A DNA stretch of 64,000 bases from Opitutus sp. GAS368. Its GTDB lineage: Bacteria > Verrucomicrobiota > Verrucomicrobiia > Opitutales > Opitutaceae. Shown here in pieces: positions 38,045 through 44,924 of the stretch (the first letter of the stretch is position 1; each line of letters begins with the position of its first letter). A model generated the notes under the pieces. The model searched no databases. It saw only the letters and a program-made list of their open reading frames with translations, and was not told the DNA's origin. A program made the translations under genes and the position numbers. Where the stretch lies: positions 2,202,291-2,266,290 of the forward strand of contig NZ_LT629735.1 of the NCBI RefSeq assembly GCF_900104925.1. The letters run 5' to 3'.

Positions 38045-40102
38045 TTAAGCCGGTGGCACGGGCGGGACGGTCAAGCCCGTGGGCGGCGGCACAACCTCGA
38101 GGACCTTGGCGATGAGCTTGCGGACGCGGACGACGCCGACGATGCGGCGGCCGGTCTTGTCCGCCACGACGGGGAGGGTCTTGAAGCCGTGCTCGCGGAA
38201 GGCCGAGGCCGCGATGAGCGCGGTGTCGGTGACGGCAAGCGAGGCGGGATCCTTCTTCATGAAGTCGGCGAGCGGGGTCTCGGGCTTCACGCCGTTGCTC
38301 TGGGCGCGGAGGAGGTCGGTCAGCGTGATCATGCCGTCGAGCCGGGCGCCGTCGGGGGAGACGAAGAAGAAGTCGGACGGATTCCGGGCGAATTGGTGGG
38401 TGACCTCGTAAAGCGAGTCGGTCGGCCTGAGCAGCGGGGCGGGAGCCGGTTCGATGAAGTCGGCCAGCTTGAACTCCCGCAGGGCGGCGAGCACGGCCGG
38501 CCGCTCCTGCCATGCGGCGGAGGAACGGCGGGTGATGGCGGCGGTGAGCGCGTTGCGCAGCGGCGCGAGGGACTTGGAGATGGTGGTGAAGACATTGCGG
38601 CCCATGACCACGACCTCGACCGGGGTGCGGGCGCGGACGGAGGCGCCGCGCGGGCGGTTGCTGAGCAGGGCCTGCTCGCCGAAGAAGTTGCCCGGGCCGA
38701 GCGCGGCGATGACCTCGCCGCCGGGTTTCTCGGGAGAGGAGCGGACGATCTCCACCTCGCCCTGTTCGATGACGTAGAAGCCCGACGGCGGCTCGCCCTG
38801 CTTGATGATGTAGTCGCCCGGCTCGTAGTGGGCGTGCGAGATGCGCTCGGTGACGTCGGTCTTGATGCAGCTGAGATCGCGCGGGAAGATCAGCAACCAC
38901 GCCCAGTCGAAGCCGACCTGCATGCGGCGGGAGAGCGACGGGAGCTTGAAGAGGTAGACGCCGCGCCAGACAAACCACGCGATGAAACCCGAGAGCTTGA
39001 AGCCGAACATCTCGGCCACGGCGCTGTGGCCGCCGATGGAGCAGAGCTGGCCGAGAACCTTGAAGGAGAACGGGCGGGTCGGCTCGCCGGCGAGGGTGCG
39101 GACGACGTTGTTGGCGACCTGCCGGCCCTGGCGTTCGGCGAACTGGCCGGTGGGCGGCGAAGGCTGCCCGTCGTGGGCGTTGCGAATGCTGGCACAGTCG
39201 CCGATGGCCCAGGCGTTGGCGCGGCCGCGCAGACGCATGTCGGGGTCGGTGAGGATGCGGCCCTTCTCCTTCGGCGTGTCGAGCCGGTCGACCACCGGGG
39301 AAGTGGTGCTGCCGATGGTGCAGACGATGGTCCCGCCGCGGACGAAGTCGTCCTTCAGGCCCACGCCCTCGCCGGTGGCGAGCATGACGCGGGCGTTGAG
39401 CTTCATGGTGACGCCGGCCATTTCCATCTTCTTCCGGGCGAACTCGCGCAGCTGCGGGCTGATTTCGGGCAGGAGCTGGTCGCGCGAATGGATGAGGGTC
39501 ACGCTGACATCCTCGTCGCGGATGTTGGAATAGAAGCGCAGGCTGGAGCGGACGAGGTCATTGATCTCGCCGGCGGTCTCGACACCACTGTAGCCGCCGC
39601 CCACAACGACGAAGGAGAGATACCAGCGGCGCTTCTCCGGGTCGTCGCAGACCTCGGCCTTTTCCATTGCGGAGAGGACGTGGGTGCGCAGGACGGCGGC
39701 GTCACCGACCGTCTTGAGCGGGAACGCGTGGTCGGCCATGCCCGGCACGACATTGAGGTTGGAGATGTTGCCGCAGGCCAGGATGACATGGTCGTAGTCG
39801 AGGTGGCGCGGCTGGCCGTCGTGGCTCTCGTATTCGATCCGGCTGCCGGCCAGGTCGACGCCCTTGACCTCCTCGGTGCGGCACTGGACGCCCGGCAGGA
39901 GCTGGCGGAGCGGCACGATGACATCGTCGAGGCTCAGCGACGAGCCGACGGCGTCGGCCAGCAGCGGGCTGAAGACCAGGTGGTTTTCCTTGTTGAAGAG
40001 GATGAGCTCGGCGTCGCCCGGGCGGAGCTGGCCGCGGAGGGTCTGGGCGCACTTCACCCCGCCGAAGCCTCCACCGATGATGACAATGCGTTTCGCGGGC
40101 AT
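38045..40102 (-). CDS. NDH-2-type NADH:quinone oxidoreductase fused to cNMP-binding and CBS domains
   Basis: This 685-residue fusion begins with residues 1 to about 420, a type II NADH dehydrogenase: FAD site IIGGGFGGVKCAQTL, NADH site VVVGGGYSGVE, and AWAIGDCASI. A hydrophobic segment (GFIAWFVWRGVYLFKLPSL) should hold it to the membrane. Residues about 425-540 form a cyclic-nucleotide-binding domain (YEPGDYIIKQGEPPSGFYVI and GNFFGEQALLSN). The rest holds two CBS domains (about 560-675). Ordinary NDH-2 is about 430 residues, so the regulatory half is extra. Control of respiration by nucleotides or energy charge is inferred, not shown. Confidence 0.88.
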   Translation of the reverse strand: MPAKRIVIIGGGFGGVKCAQTLRGQLRPGDAELILFNKENHLVFSPLLADAVGSSLSLDDVIVPLRQLLPGVQCRTEEVKGVDLAGSRIEYESHDGQPRHLDYDHVILACGNISNLNVVPGMADHAFPLKTVGDAAVLRTHVLSAMEKAEVCDDPEKRRWYLSFVVVGGGYSGVETAGEINDLVRSSLRFYSNIRDEDVSVTLIHSRDQLLPEISPQLREFARKKMEMAGVTMKLNARVMLATGEGVGLKDDFVRGGTIVCTIGSTTSPVVDRLDTPKEKGRILTDPDMRLRGRANAWAIGDCASIRNAHDGQPSPPTGQFAERQGRQVANNVVRTLAGEPTRPFSFKVLGQLCSIGGHSAVAEMFGFKLSGFIAWFVWRGVYLFKLPSLSRRMQVGFDWAWLLIFPRDLSCIKTDVTERISHAHYEPGDYIIKQGEPPSGFYVIEQGEVEIVRSSPEKPGGEVIAALGPGNFFGEQALLSNRPRGASVRARTPVEVVVMGRNVFTTISKSLAPLRNALTAAITRRSSAAWQERPAVLAALREFKLADFIEPAPAPLLRPTDSLYEVTHQFARNPSDFFFVSPDGARLDGMITLTDLLRAQSNGVKPETPLADFMKKDPASLAVTDTALIAASAFREHGFKTLPVVADKTGRRIVGVVRVRKLIAKVLEVVPPPTGLTVPPVPPA

Positions 40103-40238
40103 GGGATGCGTGCGAGGGGAGTCTGCGGGTGCTTATTCCCAAAGCAATACACGGTTGCGGGGAAGGGCAAGGTATCACGAGGGGCGGGAATTGGCTCGCG
40201 GTGCCGGGGCTGTGTTGTGCCAAGGCCATGTCGTCGGG

Positions 40239-40282
40239 CAGGGTTTAACCTTATCTCTATCCCGCGAAGACAAGCGCATACT
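40239..40282 (+). promoter_or_regulatory. Candidate activator-dependent promoter, site A
   Basis: CAGGGTTTAACCTTATCT (40239-40256), then 20 bp, then the -10-like CATACT (40277-40282). There is no -35 box. It is nearly identical to site H in front of the NarL-type kinase gene. The reading frame begins 87 bp downstream. Confidence 0.55.
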
Positions 40283-40369
40283 GGCCAGCAGACCTCCTCG
40301 CGCCAAAAGCTGCACAGTAATGCGCAAGACATGCGCAGCGATGATTGGGCCTGGTGTCTTAATCCATAA

Positions 40370-41779
40370 ATGACCGCACAAAATCCAAGCCACCGGTTTG
40401 CCGGAGTGAAAACACGTCTCCCTCGCCTGGCTCCCGTCGTTTTCGCTGCTGTGATGCTCATCCCGCTCACATGCCGGGCGGTGCCCAGCTTTGCCCGGCA
40501 ATTGAACATGCAGTGCATTGCCTGCCATACGGAGTATCCGCTCCTGAACGAGTTTGGCCGCCAGTTCAAACTCGGCGGCTATACCTTGGGCACGGGACAG
40601 GACGCCATCCCGCTCGCACTCATGTTGCAGCCGTCCTTCACGCACACGCAAGCGCCCCAAGCCGGAGGGGCGGCGCCGGGGTTCAATGACAACAACAATC
40701 CCGCGCTGACCCAGGCGAGCATCTTCTACGCCGGCCGGTTGTTCGGCCCGTATGCCGGGAAACTCTTTGGCGAAAGCGAGGCGGAACTCGCCAACAAGTT
40801 CGGGCTTTTCCTGCAGGTCACCTATGATGGCGTCGGCAAGGCCTGGACGTGGGACAACACGGAGTTCCGCTATGCCGACACCAAGACTATCGGCGGGAAA
40901 AACGTGACCTACGGCCTCTACCTCAACAACAACCCGACGTTGCAAGATCCGTGGAACAGCACGCCCGCCTGGGGCTACCCGTTCACCAGCTCGCACCTCG
41001 CCCCGACGCCGGCCGGGAGTCCCCTCATCGCCAACAGTGTTTCCCAACAGGTGGCCGGAGCGGGCGCATACGCGATGATCGCCAATTCGCTCTATGTCGA
41101 CCTCGCCGGTTACCGCACGCTCGATCAGCACACGCAAAGGGCCCTCGGGATCAATCCCGACGGTGAGACCCAAATCACCGGGTTGGCTCCGTATTGGCGG
41201 ATCGCCGTGGTCCGGCCGGTCGGACCCGGCATCTGGGAAGCGGGCGCTTTCGGCCTCGCGGCGGACACCTACCCCGGACGCGACCAGAGCGCCGGCAAGG
41301 ACCGGATCGTGGATATCGGCCTCGATTCGCAGTATCAGGAATCCTTCAAGCAATCCGACGTGACGGTCATGTTTTCCTGGATCAACGAGCACCAGGACTG
41401 GAAGGCGAGCCAGACACTCGGCAATACCAGCAACGCGACAGACCGGCTGTGGACGCTCAAGGCCACCGTCAGCTATCTCTTCGACAAGACCTATGGGTTG
41501 ACCGGCCAGTATTTCATGAAGGACGGCGATGCCGATCCCCTGCTTTATTCCGGCAGTGCGAACGGTTCCCCCCGGAGCGACGGCTTTGTGCTGCAGGCCA
41601 ATTACCTGCCGTTCAACAAGGACGGCGGACCGAAGTTCTGGTCCAGGAGCAATGTCAAGTTGTCCGTCCAATACACCTTCTACAATCGCTTTGACGGGGC
41701 GAAAGCCAATTACGACGGCGCGGGCGCGAACGCCCGGGACAACAACACGCTCTACCTCGAGGCGTGGATCGTGTTCTAG
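40370..41779 (+). CDS. Outer-membrane-like protein with one CxxCH haem motif
   Basis: This 469-residue exported protein has a signal peptide near residues 15-37 and one haem-attachment site, CIACHTEYPLLNEFG, with Cys49, Cys52 and His53. The remainder is rich in alternating aromatic and polar strands and ends in WIVF, a terminal aromatic as in beta-barrel outer-membrane proteins. It resembles the uncharacterised cytochrome-containing porins of metal-reducing and denitrifying bacteria. Electron transfer across the outer membrane is possible but unproven. It is followed by azurin after 42 bp and shares promoter site A. Confidence 0.75.
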   Translation: MTAQNPSHRFAGVKTRLPRLAPVVFAAVMLIPLTCRAVPSFARQLNMQCIACHTEYPLLNEFGRQFKLGGYTLGTGQDAIPLALMLQPSFTHTQAPQAGGAAPGFNDNNNPALTQASIFYAGRLFGPYAGKLFGESEAELANKFGLFLQVTYDGVGKAWTWDNTEFRYADTKTIGGKNVTYGLYLNNNPTLQDPWNSTPAWGYPFTSSHLAPTPAGSPLIANSVSQQVAGAGAYAMIANSLYVDLAGYRTLDQHTQRALGINPDGETQITGLAPYWRIAVVRPVGPGIWEAGAFGLAADTYPGRDQSAGKDRIVDIGLDSQYQESFKQSDVTVMFSWINEHQDWKASQTLGNTSNATDRLWTLKATVSYLFDKTYGLTGQYFMKDGDADPLLYSGSANGSPRSDGFVLQANYLPFNKDGGPKFWSRSNVKLSVQYTFYNRFDGAKANYDGAGANARDNNTLYLEAWIVF

Positions 41780-41821
41780 AGACCATCTCCCGGGACCAAC
41801 CCCGCCGATATCCTTATTTCC

Positions 41822-42271
41822 ATGAAAACAAAATTCCTCACCGCCCTTGCGATCGTCGCGGCCGTCCAACTATGCGCGGCGGGCACTCCCGGCAAAGACG
41901 TTGTCATTGTCGCCAATGACCAGATGAAATTCAGCGTGACGCACATCGAGGCCCGGCCGGGCCAGACGGTCCATGTCACGCTCAGCAACGAAGGCACGAT
42001 GCCCAAGGCGGTGATGGGCCACAACTGGGTCCTGCTGAAGGCCGGGGTGGATGCGAACGCCTATGCGAATGCCGCGATGGCGGCCGCCGCGGATGACTAT
42101 GAACCCAAAGCGCGGGCCGACCAGGTGCTCGCCTCCATTCCGCTGCTCGGCCCGAAGAAAGAGGGTGAGGTCACCTTCGATGCGCCGCAGGTTCCGGGCA
42201 CGTATTTCTTCCTGTGTTCCTTTCCGGCACATTGCCAGGCTGGAATGCGCGGGGAATTGGTCGTAAAATAG
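41822..42271 (+). CDS. Azurin-like type 1 copper protein
   Basis: This 149-residue periplasmic blue-copper protein has a signal peptide (about 1-20). Copper ligands are His in MGHNWVLL and the Cys132/His137/Met142 set in CSFPAHCQAGMRG. The His-to-Met spacing is four residues, whereas classical azurin (CTFPGHSALMKG) has three, so it may belong to the auracyanin-like branch. An extra Cys138 sits next to the ligand His. As a small electron carrier it could link to the haem protein encoded just upstream or to the di-haem enzyme at 48.9 kb. Confidence 0.88.
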   Translation: MKTKFLTALAIVAAVQLCAAGTPGKDVVIVANDQMKFSVTHIEARPGQTVHVTLSNEGTMPKAVMGHNWVLLKAGVDANAYANAAMAAAADDYEPKARADQVLASIPLLGPKKEGEVTFDAPQVPGTYFFLCSFPAHCQAGMRGELVVK

Positions 42272-42301
42272 GATTCATGCCGGAGGGCGGGCCCCGACTC
42301 C

Positions 42302-42550
42302 ATGAAAGAGGGCCTGACGGCGCGCCTTGACGTTCTCCGGCTCGCGATCAAAGCGCGCTGGACGGCGATGCCAGGCACCGAGGAGCCGGCCGCGGCCCCG
42401 GCCGCCACAGGGTTCATCACTCCGGATACCTTTGCCAGTTTGCTGGCCAATGCGGGCGTTTCCGAGCTGGCCCGTCCCACGACATGGCGGCAAACGGATC
42501 GCTATACCGATCGCAAGAGCGTTCCGCTATTCTTGGAAATCGAAAAACTG
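42302..42550 (+). pseudogene. Possible truncated hypothetical gene
   Basis: An ORF starts MKEGLTARLDVLRLAIKARW with strongly GC-rich third codon positions for about 60 codons. It then degrades into AT-richer sequence without coding bias. It looks like the first part of a helical cytosolic protein whose remainder was lost. The stretch 42551-42842 has no convincing gene; composition falls and no motif is recognised. Confidence 0.3.
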
Positions 42551-42842
42551 ACCTCGGCGCCAGCTTCCTCAATAGCTTCCAAAAAATCCGGGAAAAGTGG
42601 TCAAAACGAGTCCAAAGCTGTCCAAGTTGGCTCGCCGTTTCAAAACGTGAAAATTATTCATTCTCCCTCTGAGAATGTTACTTTGGGAACAGGCTCCGAA
42701 GTTCATCCACCGTGGAGGAAGGAATCTCTTTCTTTGTCGTTCGAGGGTGCAGGTGGTAGCCATGCCCAGTGTCGCCGTGAGCACCTGCAACCGCGCCCGG
42801 TCCCCCGCGATACCGACGACCACTGTGGTGAACAGCGGCCAG

Positions 42843-43001
42843 TCAGGCCCGCTTGTGCCGCAACAGGGCGACCACGAACAGCACCAGGAAGATGATGAAC
42901 AAAACCTTCGCGATCATAGTGGCGGTGCCGGCGATGCCACCGAAGCCGAGTGCGCCCGCGACCAGGGCGATCAGGAGAAAGATGACAGCGTAGTATAGCA
43001 T
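42843..43001 (-). CDS. DUF1328 family small membrane protein
   Basis: This 52-residue, very hydrophobic protein, [20 protein letters not shown] and so on, ends in RHKRA. It matches the DUF1328/YtjA family: two transmembrane helices separated by [12 protein letters not shown]. Members are common near stress and envelope genes, and their function is unknown. It lies on the minus strand, directly downstream of the DUF3185 gene (12 bp), with which it is probably co-transcribed. Confidence 0.85.
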   Translation of the reverse strand: MLYYAVIFLLIALVAGALGFGGIAGTATMIAKVLFIIFLVLFVVALLRHKRA

Positions 43002-43013
43002 GGGCGGATATGG

Positions 43014-43220
43014 CTACGTGGCCTTCGTATCGCGCAGCAGTCCGGCCGCGCCGACGATGGTAGCGACCACGCCGCCGATGAGCAGCCAGATGCTTTTGTC
43101 GGTCGGGTTGCCGGTGAAGAATCGGGAGAAGCTGGAGCCGATCGAGTCGGACTCGTTCAGGCCGCAGATGATGAGGATGACGCCGCCGACGAGCAGCGCG
43201 AGGGAGATGGCTTTGTTCAT
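43014..43220 (-). CDS. DUF3185 family membrane protein
   Basis: This 68-residue protein has two transmembrane segments (AISLALLVGGVILIICGLN and IWLLIGGVVATIVGAAGLL) joined by the conserved loop FSRFFTGNPTDKS. This is the DUF3185 pattern, of unknown function. It lies 34 bp downstream of the Dps gene and 12 bp before the DUF1328 gene, forming a small dps-DUF3185-DUF1328 stress cluster. Confidence 0.9.
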   Translation of the reverse strand: MNKAISLALLVGGVILIICGLNESDSIGSSFSRFFTGNPTDKSIWLLIGGVVATIVGAAGLLRDTKAT

Positions 43221-43254
43221 GTTATTGGAGGGTTAAACGGGTGCGCGGCGGGCC

Positions 43255-43749
43255 TCAGACGGCCTCCGCTTCTTCGGTTTCAAGCTGGGCCCGGAGCATC
43301 CAGGCGGTTTTTTCATGCTGCTGCATCAGGCCGGTGAGGAAGTCGGTCGTGCCGGTATCCTGGAAGCGCGCGGTGCAGGCGGCGCTGTCCGTGCGAAGCT
43401 GGGTGACCATCTCCTCGTGCAGGGTCAGCAGTTCGGCGAGCATGCGCCCGGCGGACAGGCCGATGCCCGGGTCGGCCGAGGAACGCGCCGCCTTGGCCAG
43501 GTCCGCCCAGTTGCCGCGGGCGCCCATGCCGATGGCGCGGGCGCGCTCGGCGACGTCATCGATCCATTGCGAGACCTGGCCGGATTGCGCCTCAAACTGC
43601 AGGTGCAGGCTGTGGAACTCCGGGCCGGTGACATTCCAATGATAGTCCCGGGTGGTGGTGTAGAGCATGTATTCATCGGCCAGGAGCAGGTTGAGCATCT
43701 GGCCGACTTCGAGACGGGCTGCGTCGTCCAATCCGTTGTTGATTTTCAT
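43255..43749 (-). CDS. dps: Dps/ferritin-like DNA-protection protein
   Basis: This 164-residue ferritin-fold protein should form 12-mers that oxidise and store iron and shield DNA. The ferroxidase residues are present: DYHWNVTGPEFHSLHLQFEA and WIDDVAERARAIG. The C-terminal helix is AELLTLHEEMVTQLRTD followed by MQQHEKTAWMLRAQL. The start at 43749 (MKINNGLDDAARLEVGQML) yields the usual length; longer in-frame sequence upstream is Pro/Arg-rich and rejected. A truncated relative lies at 53254-53535. Confidence 0.92.
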   Translation of the reverse strand: MKINNGLDDAARLEVGQMLNLLLADEYMLYTTTRDYHWNVTGPEFHSLHLQFEAQSGQVSQWIDDVAERARAIGMGARGNWADLAKAARSSADPGIGLSAGRMLAELLTLHEEMVTQLRTDSAACTARFQDTGTTDFLTGLMQQHEKTAWMLRAQLETEEAEAV

Positions 43750-43774
43750 GAGAGGGGAAAGGGGCCGGCCGGGG

Positions 43775-43960
43775 TCAGGATTGCGCGTGACGCGGCATGT
43801 GCTGGCGGGCGTGGGCGGTGGTGTCGGCGGCGTGCGTGGGGACCACGGGACGGCGGGCGACGGCGGTTTGTCCGGGGGACAGCGCGGGCCGCGGGAGTTG
43901 CTGCGCCGGGCGGACCAGGGCTTTCCGGCCGACGGGGCGGCTGATGTTTTTGGCGGACAT
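43775..43960 (-). CDS. Small basic Pro/Arg-rich hypothetical protein
   Basis: This 61-residue ORF on the dps strand ends 25 bp upstream of the dps start. It is rich in Arg, Pro, Ala and His (MSAKNISRPVGRKALVRPAQ) with no recognisable domain. It could be a short real gene or chance in GC-rich DNA. The only support is orientation and spacing. Confidence 0.3.
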   Translation of the reverse strand: MSAKNISRPVGRKALVRPAQQLPRPALSPGQTAVARRPVVPTHAADTTAHARQHMPRHAQS

Positions 43961-44001
43961 GGGTGGCGTGGGAGTTCGGACCGGAGCGGGAAGGCGGGGA
44001 G

Positions 44002-44037
44002 GAAAAAAGAAGCGCGGCCGCCCAAGGGCCGCCGCGC
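44002..44037 (-). terminator. Intrinsic terminator after the BON-domain gene
   Basis: Minus strand GCGCGGCGGCCC-TTGGG-CGGCCGCGC hairpin followed by TTCTTTTTT. Confidence 0.8.
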
Positions 44038-44062
44038 CGTGGAATCAGTTATGGATGATCGT

Positions 44063-44794
44063 TCAGCTTTTCACGGTCATCTTGTTCGTGACGGAATTCA
44101 CGCCGCGGACATCCTTGGCGAGCTTCGTGACGAGCGACCGCTCGGCGTCCGTGGCGGCTTCGCCGGTGACGAGTACCACGCCGTCGGAAGTGACGACCTT
44201 GGTCTTGACGGCGCTGGTGGCCTTGTGGGTGAGCAGGGCATACTTGACCTGGCTGGTGATGGAGGCGTCGTCGATCTTCTCGCCCAAGGTGGGCTTGTCG
44301 GTCACGACGAGGTCATTCTGCACGGTCTTCACGCCGTCGATCTCGGAGGCGTAGATGCCGGTCAGTTCCTTCTGGGCGACATTGTCGGCGGTGCCGGTCA
44401 GCATGACGTGGGCATCCTTGACCTCGACCTTGGTGCTGGTGGCGCTGACGTTGCCCTTGACGAGCAGGCGGCTGCGGATCTTGAAGGCCATCCAGGCGTC
44501 GGACTTCTCGGGATAGGCCGGCTCGACCTTGATGTCGTTCTTCACGCTGATCACGCCGGGGAGGTTTTCCACGGTGTCGGCGGCGAGATCGCGGTCGTCC
44601 TTGTCCTGAACGGTGCCGGTGAGGGTGACGATGCCGTCATCGGCCTTAACCTTCACATGATCCTCGAGGACGGTGCGGTAGTTGTAGGAGGCCTTGGCGG
44701 CCTCCTCAATCTTGCGATCGGTGGAGGAGGAAGCGAGCAGCGCGAGCGGGCTGGCGACGAGAACAAACAGGACGGACAGGTTTTTGGTTTTCAT
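44063..44794 (-). CDS. Periplasmic protein with three BON domains (OsmY-like)
   Basis: This 243-residue protein has a signal peptide (about 1-21) and three consecutive BON domains at about 25-92, 98-165 and 172-241. Each has the G-I/V-V-T/L-LTG strand (GIVTLTGTVQD, HVMLTGTADN, GVVLVTGEAAT). OsmY-type proteins are osmotically or stationary-phase induced and are thought to bind phospholipids or chaperone envelope proteins. It has its own promoter element (site B) and its own terminator, so it is a monocistronic unit. Confidence 0.88.
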   Translation of the reverse strand: MKTKNLSVLFVLVASPLALLASSSTDRKIEEAAKASYNYRTVLEDHVKVKADDGIVTLTGTVQDKDDRDLAADTVENLPGVISVKNDIKVEPAYPEKSDAWMAFKIRSRLLVKGNVSATSTKVEVKDAHVMLTGTADNVAQKELTGIYASEIDGVKTVQNDLVVTDKPTLGEKIDDASITSQVKYALLTHKATSAVKTKVVTSDGVVLVTGEAATDAERSLVTKLAKDVRGVNSVTNKMTVKS

Positions 44795-44807
44795 AAGCGA
44801 AGAGGAG

Positions 44808-44851
44808 ACAATACGCGCTCCCGGTCTCCGCGCCTATGGGGCGTTGCCCTA
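44808..44851 (-). promoter_or_regulatory. Candidate activator-dependent promoter, site B
   Basis: Minus strand TAGGGCAACGCCCCATAG (44851-44834), 20 bp, then TATTGT (44813-44808) as -10. The element holds a GGGC-AAC-GCCC dyad. The BON-gene ATG is 13 bp downstream of the -10. Confidence 0.6.
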
Positions 44852-44869
44852 CCGACGGGAGCACCAACG

Positions 44870-44898
44870 GAAAACCCCCGCCGGCAAGGGCGGGGGGT
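44870..44898 (-). terminator. Intrinsic terminator after the autotransporter gene
   Basis: Minus strand ACCCCCCGCCC-TTGCC-GGCGGGGGT followed by TTTTCC, 27 bp after the stop. Confidence 0.75.
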
Positions 44899-44924
44899 GA
44901 ATCCGGTCCGGCCGAAGGCCGGGA

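Noticed and set aside
42569-42823. 84-residue minus-strand ORF
   Set aside because: No motif, no ribosome site, mixed composition; it lies in the decayed stretch.
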